Origin: JAUYQR01 sp050632395
GTDB lineage: Bacteria; Pseudomonadota; Alphaproteobacteria; Rhodobacterales; Rhodobacteraceae
NCBI RefSeq assembly: GCF_050632395.1
Contig: NZ_CP192600.1
Span: 3,720,001-3,784,000, forward strand
Direction of reading: 5' to 3'
DNA length: 64,000 nt
Position 1 is the first letter of the stretch. The number at the start of each line of letters is the position of its first letter. The notes beneath the pieces are model-generated. The model ran no database searches and was not told the DNA's origin. It saw nothing but the letters and a program-made list of their open reading frames with translations. Both the position numbers and the translations under genes were made by a program. Positions 18,144 to 27,298 of the stretch are shown one piece after another.

Positions 18144-19265
18144 TCAGCGTTTGTAGGTTGTGGGTTGGAACGGAAGATCAGCCACTGTGACCGGCTGGCG
18201 TTTGCCGCGCACCTCGCCTTCCAGCGCGGTGCCGGTGGCAGCAAAATGGCGGGCGACGTAGCCCATCGCAATGGGCGCGTTGACAGAAGGGCCGAACCCG
18301 CCCGACGTGACGGTGCCCAAGGGTGTGCCGTCGGCGGCGAAAAGCTCCGTCCCCTCGCGCATCGGGGCGCGGCCGTCCGGGCGCAGGCCGACACGCAGGC
18401 GTTCCGGCCCCTCGGCCAGTTCGCGCAGGATGCGCGCGGCACCGGGGAAGCCACCTTCACGCGCGCCGCCCGCGCGGCGGGCCTTCTGGATTGCCCAGGT
18501 CAGGCCGGCCTCGACCGGGCTTGTCGTCTCGTCGATGTCATGGCCATACAGGCAAAGCCCGGCTTCCAGACGCAGGCTGTCGCGCGCACCAAGGCCGATG
18601 GGCATGACGCCGGGTTCGGCCAGCAGCTTGCGCGCAAAGGCTTCGGCAGCGGCGACCGGCACGGAAACCTCATAGCCGTCCTCGCCGGTATAGCCCGACC
18701 GGCTGACCCAGGCGTCGCCGATCACCGCCTGATCCATGAAGCGCATCGCAGCCACGCCCGGCAGGTGCCGTTCCAGCGCGGCCTCGGCCCCCGGCCCTTG
18801 CAGCGCCAGAAGCGCGCGGTCAGTCACCGCCACCACCTCGACCCCCGGCATGGCTGACGTCATGTGCGCGACATCGACCACCTTGCAGGCTGCGTTGACG
18901 ACGACGAACAGGTGATCGCCCCGGTTCGCGAACATCAGATCGTCAAGGATGCCGCCCTGATCGTTGGTGAACAGCCCGTAGCGCTGCCGCCCCGGTGCCA
19001 GACCCAGCACGTCGACAGGCATCATCGCCTCGAATGCGGCGCAAAGGTCCGCGATCGTGCCCCTCGGACGCAAAATCACCTGCCCCATGTGGCTGACATC
19101 GAAAAGGCCCGCCGCGGTACGCGTGTGCAGATGTTCCTTCATCACGCCGGGGGCATATTGGACCGGCATCTCGTAGCCGGCAAAGGGCACCATCTTGCCC
19201 CCGAGTTCGACATGCAGATCGTGCAGCGGCAGCCGCTGCAATCCGGTAGCGTCAAGGTCGGACAC
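18144..19265 (-). CDS. gcvT: Aminomethyltransferase, T protein
   Basis: Transfers the methylene group from GcvH to tetrahydrofolate and releases ammonia. 373 residues from GTG 19265 (VSDLDATGLQRLPLHDLH), which has an AGGAGG ribosome site eight bases upstream. An in-frame ATG at 19307 would add 14 residues and place the start before that ribosome site. The folate-binding signature region GYTGEDGYEVSVP is present. First gene behind the tandem glycine riboswitch. Confidence 0.95.
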   Translation of the reverse strand: MSDLDATGLQRLPLHDLHVELGGKMVPFAGYEMPVQYAPGVMKEHLHTRTAAGLFDVSHMGQVILRPRGTIADLCAAFEAMMPVDVLGLAPGRQRYGLFTNDQGGILDDLMFANRGDHLFVVVNAACKVVDVAHMTSAMPGVEVVAVTDRALLALQGPGAEAALERHLPGVAAMRFMDQAVIGDAWVSRSGYTGEDGYEVSVPVAAAEAFARKLLAEPGVMPIGLGARDSLRLEAGLCLYGHDIDETTSPVEAGLTWAIQKARRAGGAREGGFPGAARILRELAEGPERLRVGLRPDGRAPMREGTELFAADGTPLGTVTSGGFGPSVNAPIAMGYVARHFAATGTALEGEVRGKRQPVTVADLPFQPTTYKR

Positions 19266-19337
19266 TGTGCGTCCCTCCTGATGTTCGGCCGGAAAACGTG
19301 CCGGCACCGTCCGGGCAGGCCGATCCCTGCCCCGCGA

Positions 19338-19530
19338 TGCCCCCTCTGTCCTTGCGCCAAGAAGCGCGCCTGAGATCGTTATCCCTTCGGCGTCCCGGGG
19401 ATGCCGGGATCTCTCCAGAGTCTGTCGTCAGAAACGGTCCCTTGCGCCTGAGAGTTTACCGGGGCGGTTGCTCCTTCGGCACCGAGGGGCAAGCGGGCCC
19501 ACCGGATTCTCCCGAACCTGACGACACTTG
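19338..19530 (-). promoter_or_regulatory. Tandem glycine riboswitch controlling gcvTHP
   Basis: On the minus strand two glycine aptamers are arranged head to tail. The first (about 19530-19434) has GGGAGAATC, then GTGCCGAAGGAGCAA and AAACTCTCAGGCGCAAGG. The second (about 19425-19338) has TGGAGAGATCC, then CGCCGAAGGGATAACG and ATCTCAGGCG ... CAAGGACAGAGGG. These are the conserved core blocks of the gcvT RNA class. The following 70 bases before gcvT hold GC-rich dyads (for example GGGCAGG/CCTGCCC) that could form the expression platform. In known cases glycine binding turns gcv expression on. Confidence 0.92.
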
Positions 19531-19586
19531 GTTAGCCTATGGGCGCCGCTCCGGGCAAGGGGGAATCGGAATACGATGGTATGCGG

Positions 19587-21011
19587 TCAGGCGCGCCGTT
19601 CGCCGGGGCTGGCCACAGGTTCTGCCTCGGGGCCGGACGGCTGCACTGCGGGTGGGCGCTGGCCGCCGCGGGGCACGGCCGGATCGGCGATCGCCCGCAG
19701 CGCCAGCCACACGGCCAGCAGCCCGAACACCACCCCGCCCAGCGCCTGACCGATCAGCACGCCCTGCGCGCCCCAGAACCCGCCCAGCCAAAGGGCCAGC
19801 GGGATCGTCCCCACCGTATGGCGCCCCCAGTTCACGACCGTGGACCAGAACGGCCGGCCCAGGTTGTTGCACACTGCGTTGCCGACAAAGATCATGCCGT
19901 TGAAGAACCACAGCAAGGCAAGCGGGCCACAAAACAGGTAGACGAGGTCGCGCGTCAGCCCCTCGGCATGGAACAGATCGGCGATCGGCGCGCGCAGCAC
20001 AAACAGCAGTGCCGAAACGAACAGGATCACCAGTGCGGTGAAGATCAGCCCGTCGCGCAGGGCGCCGCGCACCCGGTCCAGCCGGCCTGCGCCGAAATTT
20101 TGGCCGATGATCGGCCCGATGGCGCCCGACAGCGCAAAGATCACGCCAAAGGCCACGGGCGTAAGCCGCCCGGCAATCGCCATGCCCGCAACCGCCGCCT
20201 CGCCATAGGCGCTGGTCGCGCGCGTCACGAAAGCCTGCCCCACCGGGGTCGCCACCTGCGTCAAGATCGCCGGCACCGCAATCGCCCAGACCGGCCCCAT
20301 GTCGGCCACCACCTGCCGCGGCGAGGGGCGGTCGAACCCGCCGTAATTGCGGATGATCGGGCGCAGCGCCATCGCGGCGATCACCACCCGCGCCGCCACG
20401 CTTGCAAGGCCCGCTCCGGTCAACTCAAGCCCCATCCCGAAGATCAGGATCGGGTCCAGAACCGCCGTCGCCAGCGCCCCCCAGACCGTCGCCATCATCG
20501 CCGCCCGCGCGTCGCCGTGGCTGCGCAGGATCGCGCCGCCGATCATGCCAACCATCAGCAACGGTTGCGACGGTGTCACGATCTGCAGGAACCACACCGC
20601 CAGATCATGGGTCTCGCCAGTGGCACCGAGGAGAGTGACGAGAGGCGACAGGAACACCCACACCACCGCCGCAAACAATGCCCCGAACAAGAAGCCGAGG
20701 ATCAGCCCGGTGGTCGACTTTTCCCGAGCCTGCGCCACGTCACGCTGGCCCAGCGCGCGTGACACAAGCGCACTGACCGCAATTGACATGCCGATCCCGA
20801 AACTGGTGGTGAAGAACAGGATCGCCCCGGCATAGCCGATCGCGGCGGCCAGTTCCTCACGCCCCAGCATGGCGATGTAGACCATGTTGATCAGGTCAAC
20901 GACGAACACCGCCATCAACCCGACCGACGAAGTCAGCGCCATCACCGAGACATGGCGGAAGAGGCTGCCCTCGACGAACTTCGCTTGGCGTCCCGCTTCG
21001 GCCACTGCCAT
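19587..21011 (-). CDS. MATE-family multidrug/cation efflux protein
   Basis: 474-residue inner-membrane antiporter with about 12 hydrophobic segments and family blocks such as ALVSRALGQRDVAQAR and LGRPFWSTVVNWGRHTVGT. MATE proteins export cationic drugs or metabolites using sodium or proton gradients; substrate not predictable here. Read leftwards, 69 bases after gltX2 and beyond a strong terminator, so probably transcribed on its own. Its end is 47 bases from the gcv riboswitch. Confidence 0.85.
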   Translation of the reverse strand: MAVAEAGRQAKFVEGSLFRHVSVMALTSSVGLMAVFVVDLINMVYIAMLGREELAAAIGYAGAILFFTTSFGIGMSIAVSALVSRALGQRDVAQAREKSTTGLILGFLFGALFAAVVWVFLSPLVTLLGATGETHDLAVWFLQIVTPSQPLLMVGMIGGAILRSHGDARAAMMATVWGALATAVLDPILIFGMGLELTGAGLASVAARVVIAAMALRPIIRNYGGFDRPSPRQVVADMGPVWAIAVPAILTQVATPVGQAFVTRATSAYGEAAVAGMAIAGRLTPVAFGVIFALSGAIGPIIGQNFGAGRLDRVRGALRDGLIFTALVILFVSALLFVLRAPIADLFHAEGLTRDLVYLFCGPLALLWFFNGMIFVGNAVCNNLGRPFWSTVVNWGRHTVGTIPLALWLGGFWGAQGVLIGQALGGVVFGLLAVWLALRAIADPAVPRGGQRPPAVQPSGPEAEPVASPGERRA

Positions 21012-21022
21012 CTTCCTCTTTG

Positions 21023-21066
21023 CAAAAAAATCCCACGGGAGGTCCGGAGGGTGTGAAACCCTCCGG
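21023..21066 (-). terminator. Intrinsic terminator of gltX2
   Basis: On the leftward transcript CCGGAGGG (21066-21059) pairs with CCCTCCGG (21051-21044), followed by a small TCCC-GT-GGGA hairpin (21040-21031) and seven T residues (21029-21023). It lies between gltX2 and the MATE gene. Confidence 0.75.
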
Positions 21067-21080
21067 GGCCAGCCCAGGGC

Positions 21081-22406
21081 TTACAGCGTCGGCACCTTGC
21101 GCAGAAGCGGCATCACGTCGGCCATCTCCGGCCCTGCGTCCCGGCCCGTCAACGCGCGGCGCAGTGGGCGGAACAGGTCCTTGCCCTTGCGCCCCGTCGC
21201 GTCCTTCACCGCTGCGGTCCATTCGCCCCAGGTGGCAGTCGTCCAGGGCTGTGCCGGCAGCATCGCCAGCGCCTTTGCCACGAATTCGCGGTCGGCGTCA
21301 TCGACCACCGGTTCGGCTCCGTCACGGAACAGGGTCCACCACTGGCCCAGATCGTCCAGCACGGTGATGTTGCCCTTTGCCACTGCCCAGAATGCCTCGG
21401 CCTCGGTGTCCGGGACGCCAAGGGCCGCAATCCGCTCCTTCACCGCCGCGAAGGGCAACCCCTGCACGTGGTGGCGCGTCAGGGGAAACAGGTCTTCGGC
21501 GTCGAACTTCGTCGGGGCTGCGCCGAACGAGCCCACATCGAAGCCCTCGACCAGTTCCTCCATCGACGAGACCAGTTCCACCGGCTTCGACGACCCGAGC
21601 CGCGCCATCAGTGACAAAAGCGCCATCGGCTCCACCCCCCGCGCCCGCAGGTCGCGCAGGGAAAGGACGCCCAGCCGCTTCGACAGCTCCTCGCCCTGCG
21701 GCCCGGTCAGAAGCGAATGGTGCGCAAAGGTCGGCGGGGTGCCGCACAGCGCCTTCATGATCTGGATCTGCGTCGCGGTGTTGGTCACATGGTCGGCGCC
21801 GCGCACGATGTGCGTCACGCCCATGTCCACGTCATCAACCGATGATGCGAAGGTATACAGCACCTGCCCGTCCGCCTTGATCAGCACCGGGTCGCTGACC
21901 GACGCGGCATCGATCGAGATCGGGCCGATGATTCCGTCCTGCCACTCGATCCGCTCGAGATCCAACTTGAAACGCCAATAACCCTGCCGGCCTTCGGCGC
22001 GGTAGGCATCTTTCTGCGCCTCGGTCAGGTTCAGCGCCGCGCGGTCATAGACCGGGGGACGCCCCATGTTCAGCTGCTTCTTGCGCTTGAGGTCCAGTTC
22101 GACCGGCGTCTCGAAGCATTCGTAGAAGCGCCCGGCAACCTTCAGCGCCTCGGCAGCTTCGGCATAGCGCCCCATGCGCTTTGACTGCTGCTCGATCCGG
22201 TCATAGCGGATGCCAAGCCAGGCAAGATCCGCCTTCAGCCCGTCGATGTATTCCTGTTTCGAGCGTTCCTGATCGGTGTCATCCAGCCGCAGGATGAACT
22301 GGCCGTCGTTCTGGCGGGCGATCAGATAATTCATCAGCGCCGTGCGCAGGTTGCCGACATGGATCCAGCCGGTGGGCGAGGGGGCGAAACGGGTGGTGAC
22401 GGTCAT
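21081..22406 (-). CDS. gltX2: Glutamyl-tRNA synthetase, second-copy type
   Basis: Class I aminoacyl-tRNA synthetase, 441 residues, charging tRNA with glutamate in the cytoplasm. The HIGH-type motif is PTGWIHVGN (HVGN at 16-19). The KMSKS-type loop is degenerate, ELSKR at 240-244, in GEELSKRLGVLSL. Alphaproteobacteria often carry two GltX paralogues and use GatCAB for Gln-tRNA, and the shorter length fits the second paralogue. The name gltX2 is an inference; whether it is discriminating for tRNA-Glu or tRNA-Gln cannot be read from the sequence. Divergent from the zincin gene. Confidence 0.9.
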   Translation of the reverse strand: MTVTTRFAPSPTGWIHVGNLRTALMNYLIARQNDGQFILRLDDTDQERSKQEYIDGLKADLAWLGIRYDRIEQQSKRMGRYAEAAEALKVAGRFYECFETPVELDLKRKKQLNMGRPPVYDRAALNLTEAQKDAYRAEGRQGYWRFKLDLERIEWQDGIIGPISIDAASVSDPVLIKADGQVLYTFASSVDDVDMGVTHIVRGADHVTNTATQIQIMKALCGTPPTFAHHSLLTGPQGEELSKRLGVLSLRDLRARGVEPMALLSLMARLGSSKPVELVSSMEELVEGFDVGSFGAAPTKFDAEDLFPLTRHHVQGLPFAAVKERIAALGVPDTEAEAFWAVAKGNITVLDDLGQWWTLFRDGAEPVVDDADREFVAKALAMLPAQPWTTATWGEWTAAVKDATGRKGKDLFRPLRRALTGRDAGPEMADVMPLLRKVPTL

Positions 22407-22628
22407 GCATCGGGCTCCTTCAAGCGCCCTTCCCTGTCACATGGCCCCGGTTTTGTCCAGTTGGCGCCATTGAGTCTGGATGCACCGTCCAGCGCAAGGA
22501 AAGCTCATATCAGATGCGATGCTGTTCGTCTTGCCCATCTGCACCTCGCGTTCCTCTGCCGAGATACAAAAGATCCCTTGGTTAGTCGGCCCTTCCCACA
22601 CAGCACCCGAATGCCTAGGTTTGCGGCC

Positions 22629-23039
22629 ATGACAAACCCATCGCCCGACAGCATCGCCCCGTCGCTTGCGCTTATCGAACAGCTTGCGCATGAGGCCGTA
22701 TCTACCCTGCCCGAAGCGTTCCGTCAGGCGGCCACGCAAGTGCGCCTGCGGATCGAGGATTTCCCCGATGACGAAATGCTGGAGGCGCTGGACCTGACCG
22801 ATGCGTTCGAGCTGACCGGGCTTTACGACGGCACGCCGATGACCGAAAAATCGGTGTCGGACCAGCCGACCGGGACGGACACGATCTGGCTTTTCCGCCG
22901 CCCTATCCTTGATGAATGGGCCGAACGCGGCGATGTGTCGATCGGTGACATGGTGACCCATGTGGTGATCCACGAGATGGCGCATCACTTCGGCTGGTCG
23001 GACGACGACATTGCCGCCATCGACCCTTGGTGGGAATAG
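22629..23039 (+). CDS. Zincin-like metallopeptidase family protein
   Basis: 136-residue soluble protein with HEMAHHFGWSD at 115-125, the HExxH zinc site plus a third histidine close behind. Its length and the helix FPDDEMLEALDL match the small metallopeptidase family (PF06262, minimal zincins) common in alphaproteobacteria. ATG 22629 has a weak AGGT upstream; the frame is open further back but over non-conserved sequence. No signal peptide. Substrate unknown. It precedes the exported metallo-beta-lactamase fold gene by 105 bases. Confidence 0.8.
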   Translation: MTNPSPDSIAPSLALIEQLAHEAVSTLPEAFRQAATQVRLRIEDFPDDEMLEALDLTDAFELTGLYDGTPMTEKSVSDQPTGTDTIWLFRRPILDEWAERGDVSIGDMVTHVVIHEMAHHFGWSDDDIAAIDPWWE

Positions 23040-23144
23040 CGCACAGGCGTTGTGCGCTGGTGCGGCGCCGGTCACCGCGCCGTGATTGGTCAGGACGGGT
23101 GGTCACCCTACCCTAGCGGTCTTACCCAAACCGGAGGACTGACG

Positions 23145-24077
23145 ATGACGACCTTGACCCGCCGCCACGCCCTGCTGTCTGCCGCCGCCCTTCCCTTTGC
23201 GGCCAGCCTGACCGCCTCCCCCGCCGTCGCAAAGGCCCAACCACAGGGAGTGTCCGTGCCACTGCACAACCGTTTCAAGCTGGGCGCGTTCGAGGTGACG
23301 ACGCTCTTGTCCGGCACCCGCACCGGCGACAAGCCGCAGGAAACCTTTGGCACCAATGCCAGCGCTGAAGATTTCGCCGCGCTGTCGGCCGCGAATTTCC
23401 TGCCTGTCGACAAGTCGCAGAACTTCTTCACGCCGACGCTGGTCAACACCGGCGCCGAACTGGTGCTGTTCGACACCGGCCTTTCCGCCGAAGGCACGCT
23501 GGCCGCGATGACCGCTGCCGGCATCACCCCGGAACAAGTGGATGTGGTGGTGCTGACCCACATGCACGGCGACCATATCGGCGGCCTGATGGGTGCGGAT
23601 GGCACCACGCCCACCTTCGCCAACGCCCGCTACGTGACGGGTGCGGCGGAGCACAATTACTGGGCCGGTGCCGCGAACGAGGGGTTCGACAAGAACGTAA
23701 AGCCCCTGAACGACAAGTTCACCTTCCTTGAGGATGGCGGCAGCCCGGTTTCCGGCATCACCGCGATGGCAGCTTTCGGGCACTCGCCGGGCCATATGGT
23801 CTATGTGGTGGAATCGAACGGCCAGCGGCTGGCGATCACCGCCGACACCGCGAACCACTATGTCTGGTCGCTGCAAAAGCCGGAGTGGGAAGTGCGCTTT
23901 GACGCTGACAAGGCTGCCGCCGCCGCAACGCGCAAGCAAGTGTTCGGCATGATCGCCGCCGACAGGATTCCGTTCATCGGCTATCACATGCCGTTTCCGG
24001 CGCTTGGCTTCGTTGAACCCTTGGGCGACGGCTTCCGCTATGTGCCGGCGAGCTATCAGTTGATGATGGAGGGCTGA
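23145..24077 (+). CDS. Tat-exported metallo-beta-lactamase fold hydrolase
   Basis: 310 residues starting at ATG 23145 behind a GGAGGA ribosome site. The N-terminus TRRHALLSAAALPFAASL has a twin-arginine pattern with likely cleavage after AVA, so the protein is probably periplasmic. The metal site is HMHGDH at 139-144, His213/217 in GHSPGH, Asp234 and His281, giving a two-metal hydrolase. It resembles quorum-quenching-lactonase and alkylsulfatase-type MBL proteins only in fold. Substrate unknown. Confidence 0.82.
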   Translation: MTTLTRRHALLSAAALPFAASLTASPAVAKAQPQGVSVPLHNRFKLGAFEVTTLLSGTRTGDKPQETFGTNASAEDFAALSAANFLPVDKSQNFFTPTLVNTGAELVLFDTGLSAEGTLAAMTAAGITPEQVDVVVLTHMHGDHIGGLMGADGTTPTFANARYVTGAAEHNYWAGAANEGFDKNVKPLNDKFTFLEDGGSPVSGITAMAAFGHSPGHMVYVVESNGQRLAITADTANHYVWSLQKPEWEVRFDADKAAAAATRKQVFGMIAADRIPFIGYHMPFPALGFVEPLGDGFRYVPASYQLMMEG

Positions 24078-24171
24078 TCGCAGCCAGAGGAATTTGCCCC
24101 CGGCGAAGTGTCGGGGGCAGGTTCCCTTTCCGGTCCGGGCGAGTATGATAGCGGTAACACGAGGTGCCGCG

Positions 24172-25128
24172 ATGTCCGACCAGACCCAAGTTCCGATCCT
24201 GACCCTGACGCTGAACCCCGCGCTGGACATGGCCAGCGACGTGGCCGAGATCATTCCCGGCCACAAGCTGCGCTGTTCGGACCCGCGCCTCGACCCCGGC
24301 GGCGGCGGGCTGAACGTCAGCCGCGCGATCAAGGCGCTGGGCGGTGACAGCCTGGCCCTTGTCGCCATCGGCGGATTGACCGGCGACCGGCTGGCCGGGT
24401 TGATCCGGGCAGAGGACGTGACATTCCTGTCGATCCTCGGCCCCGGCGAGACGCGGCAGTCACTGACGGTGAACGAAGTTTCGACCGGCAAGCAATACCG
24501 CTTCATGCTGCCGGGCCCGGTCTGGGGCGCGGCGGAACGTGCCCGCGTCTTCACCCTTTTGCGCGCCACCGCGCGGCCCGGCGGGCTGTCGGTGATATCG
24601 GGCAGCCAGCCGCCCGGCGTGCCGGTCGATTTCCCGGCAGAGCTTGCCGCGTCGATGCCGGACAGCCGGGTGGTGCTGGACACATCGGGTGCGGCGCTGA
24701 CCGAGGCGGTGCGAAACCCGATCCCGGGGCTGGAGGTCTTGCGGATGGACGGCGAAGAAGGCGAGGCCTTGGCCGGGCATCCCCTTGAAACCCGCGAGGC
24801 GACGGCGGATTTCGCGCAGTCGCTGGTGGCGAGGGGCGTGGCAAAGCAGGTGATCATCGCACGCGGGGCCGATGGCAACGTGCTGGCCGACAAGGACCAC
24901 CGGATCTTTGCCAAAGCGGCGAAGGTGAAGGTGAAATCGACCGTTGGCGCGGGCGACAGTTTCGTGGCGGCCTTCGTGCTGGCATTGGCGCGGGGGCAGT
25001 CGAACGACGAGGCGCTGGCGCTTGGCTCGGCCGCCGCTTCGGCCGCAGTGATGAGCGACGCGACACAGCTTTGCCGACCCGAGGATGTGATGCGCCTGCT
25101 GCCGGAATGCGCCGTCAGCCGGGTCTGA
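24172..25128 (+). CDS. PfkB-family sugar-phosphate kinase (1-phosphofructokinase-like)
   Basis: Cytoplasmic ribokinase-fold kinase, 318 residues. The substrate-side motif PGGGGLNVSRAIKALGG is at 43-59 and the ATP/anion-hole motif TVGAGDSF at 257-264 with catalytic Asp262. It fits the 1-phosphofructokinase/6-phosphofructokinase-2/tagatose kinase group; the exact sugar phosphate is not deducible. ATG 24172 is chosen because TLTLNPALD should sit close to the start; an upstream ATG would add 26 atypical residues. No PTS genes nearby. It converges on the small monooxygenase-like gene with a 3-base gap. Confidence 0.85.
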   Translation: MSDQTQVPILTLTLNPALDMASDVAEIIPGHKLRCSDPRLDPGGGGLNVSRAIKALGGDSLALVAIGGLTGDRLAGLIRAEDVTFLSILGPGETRQSLTVNEVSTGKQYRFMLPGPVWGAAERARVFTLLRATARPGGLSVISGSQPPGVPVDFPAELAASMPDSRVVLDTSGAALTEAVRNPIPGLEVLRMDGEEGEALAGHPLETREATADFAQSLVARGVAKQVIIARGADGNVLADKDHRIFAKAAKVKVKSTVGAGDSFVAAFVLALARGQSNDEALALGSAAASAAVMSDATQLCRPEDVMRLLPECAVSRV

Positions 25129-25131
25129 GGT

Positions 25132-25512
25132 TTAGCTGCGTCGAAACCCTGTGACGGCCTCGCCTGCCTGGCGCAGGCGGCCGAGCAGTTTCGCTTTTTC
25201 AAGCCAGGCGCGCATTGCGTCGCTGAAAGGGCCGTAGAGGGCGATTTCTTCAAGATCGGACACCGCCCGCACAGCCGCCATTTCCGGCCAGCCCATCGCG
25301 ATGTCGTGGTGCCCGACCCATGCTTCGGGGCTGTCGTAGGTCACGACCGCGCGACCCTCGCCATCGGCGCGGAAGAAGTGGTAGCTGCGGACGCCGAGAT
25401 GCCCTTCGGTTTCCACGCGGCGGGCCATTGCGGTCACCACCGCGACGAAGGCCTCGGCCCCTGCGGTCAGCCGGTAGCGGTTCACGACGGTGATAGTGGG
25501 GTCAGCTGTCAT
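25132..25512 (-). CDS. Small dimeric alpha-beta barrel (ABM-like) protein
   Basis: 126-residue soluble protein beginning MTADPTITVVNRYRL at ATG 25512, overlapping the end of nadE by 11 bases. The block VVTAMARRVETEGHLGVRSYHFFR resembles antibiotic-biosynthesis-monooxygenase-like ferredoxin-fold proteins, but no catalytic residues can be named. Likely cotranscribed with nadE. Family call is tentative. Confidence 0.55.
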   Translation of the reverse strand: MTADPTITVVNRYRLTAGAEAFVAVVTAMARRVETEGHLGVRSYHFFRADGEGRAVVTYDSPEAWVGHHDIAMGWPEMAAVRAVSDLEEIALYGPFSDAMRAWLEKAKLLGRLRQAGEAVTGFRRS

Positions 25513-27160
25513 CGCGCCACCGCATCGCGATGGGATAGCGACGGTCAAGCCAGAACGCCTTTTGCGTCAACCGCGTGCCAGGGGCCGATTGGAAACGCTT
25601 GTATTCACTGATGTACAGAAGGTGTTCCACCTTCTTCACCGTAGCGCGGTCGAACCCCATCGCCACCAGATCAGCGACCGATTGTTCCTTTTCGACAAGA
25701 CCTTCGAGTATCGCGTCAAGCACCTCATAAGGCGGCAGGCTGTCCTGATCCTTCTGGTCGGGGCGCAGTTCGGCGCTTGGCGGCTTGGTGATCACGCGTT
25801 CGGGGATCACCGCACCGGCCGGGCCCTTCATCCACGGGCGGTGGTTTTCGTTGCGCCAGCGGCAGGTCTCGAACACGCGGGTCTTGTACATGTCCTTGAT
25901 CGGGTTGTAGCCGCCGTTCATGTCGCCGTAGATCGTGCAGTAGCCAACCGCGACCTCGGACTTGTTGCCGGTGGTCAGAAGCATCTCGCCAAATTTGTTC
26001 GATATGGCCATGAGCATCAGACCGCGCAGGCGGCTTTGGATGTTTTCTTCGGTCACGCCGGGTTCGGTATGTGCAAAAAGCCCGGCCAACGCCTCGCCAA
26101 CCGCACCCTGCGCGCCGCTGATCGGAACGGTGTCGAGCCTGCAGCCGAGGTTGCGCGCGACCTCGCCCGCGTCGTGCAGCGAGGCGTCGGAGGTGAATTC
26201 GGACGGCAGCATGACGCAGCGCACGTTTTCGGGGCCCAGCGCATCGGCGGCGATGGTGGCAACGATGGCGCTGTCGATGCCGCCGGAGAGGCCGAGCAGG
26301 ACCTTCTTGAAGCCGGTCTTGGCCATGTAATCGGCCAGCGACATGACGCAGGCGCGGTAGTCAGCCTCCCACACCCGGGGGATTTCGGCGATCTCGCCGG
26401 GGTCGGCGCGCCAGCCGTCTTGGCTGCGCCGGAAGGTGACCAGCACCATCGCCGCGTCGAATTGCGGCAGTTGCGCGGCCAATCGCCCGCCTGGGTTCAG
26501 CACCATCGACGAGCCGTCGAACACCTGATCGTCCTGCCCACCGACCATGTTGAGGTAGACCAGCGGCAGGCCCGTTTCGACCACCCGCGCCACCATCAGG
26601 TTAAGCCGCAGGTTCGGCTTGCCACGGTGGTAGGGCGAGCCGTTGGGGATGAGGAGGAGTTCGGCGCCAGTCTCAGCAAGGGTTTCGGCTACGTCGGAAT
26701 GCCAGGCATCTTCGCAGATGGGGGTGCCGATGCGGACGCCGTTCACCACGTAAGGCCCGCTGACATCGGCGGAGGAAAACACCCGGCGTTCGTCGAAGAC
26801 GGCGTCGTTGGGCAGATGATGCTTCAGCACCGTCGCGGTGATCTTGCCGCCTTGCAGGATGTAGTACGCGTTGTGCAATCTGCCCGTTACGCGGGCCGGA
26901 CCCCCAATGCCGAGTGCGGGGCCATCGGCGCAGTCTCTAGCCAAAGCCTCGATTGCGGCGATGGCGGCGGTGACGAAGGCAGGCTTCAGTATCAGGTCCT
27001 GGGTCTGGTAGCCCGTGATGAACATTTCGGGCAGGGCCACCATGTCGGCGCCGGCCGCGCGGCCTTCGGTCCATGCCTGTAGCGCCAGTGCAGCGTTGCC
27101 GGCGATTGCCCCCACGGTCGGGTTCAACTGGCCCAGCATCAGGCGGAATGTGTCAGACAT
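25502..27160 (-). CDS. nadE: Glutamine-dependent NAD+ synthetase
   Basis: Final step of NAD synthesis: amidation of nicotinic acid adenine dinucleotide using glutamine. 552 residues in two parts. The N-terminal nitrilase-type glutaminase carries Glu45 in ALPEMFITGY and cysteine in GTPICEDAWHS. The C-terminal synthetase has the P-loop GLSGGIDSA around residue 290 and GNKSEVAVGYCTIYGD. ATG 27160 follows an AAGGAGA ribosome site; the frame is open upstream to 27448 but that stretch overlaps the MORN promoter region. Divergent from the MORN gene. Confidence 0.95.
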   Translation of the reverse strand: MSDTFRLMLGQLNPTVGAIAGNAALALQAWTEGRAAGADMVALPEMFITGYQTQDLILKPAFVTAAIAAIEALARDCADGPALGIGGPARVTGRLHNAYYILQGGKITATVLKHHLPNDAVFDERRVFSSADVSGPYVVNGVRIGTPICEDAWHSDVAETLAETGAELLLIPNGSPYHRGKPNLRLNLMVARVVETGLPLVYLNMVGGQDDQVFDGSSMVLNPGGRLAAQLPQFDAAMVLVTFRRSQDGWRADPGEIAEIPRVWEADYRACVMSLADYMAKTGFKKVLLGLSGGIDSAIVATIAADALGPENVRCVMLPSEFTSDASLHDAGEVARNLGCRLDTVPISGAQGAVGEALAGLFAHTEPGVTEENIQSRLRGLMLMAISNKFGEMLLTTGNKSEVAVGYCTIYGDMNGGYNPIKDMYKTRVFETCRWRNENHRPWMKGPAGAVIPERVITKPPSAELRPDQKDQDSLPPYEVLDAILEGLVEKEQSVADLVAMGFDRATVKKVEHLLYISEYKRFQSAPGTRLTQKAFWLDRRYPIAMRWRDDS

Positions 27161-27298
27161 GCGCGTCTCCTTGACCTTCAGGATGGTTCTAGCAGGTTGC
27201 GCCCCAAGGGAAAGCCACCCGCCGCCCGATCCCAACTGAACCTTGTCAGACCGCCCCCACCCGCTTAGGCTTTGCGCGTTCGAGCAGGAGTTTTCGGC

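Noticed and set aside
23103..25253. Open frame of 716 codons on the minus strand
   Set aside because: Antisense to the MBL-fold and PfkB genes, low-complexity composition, no recognisable motif or ribosome site.
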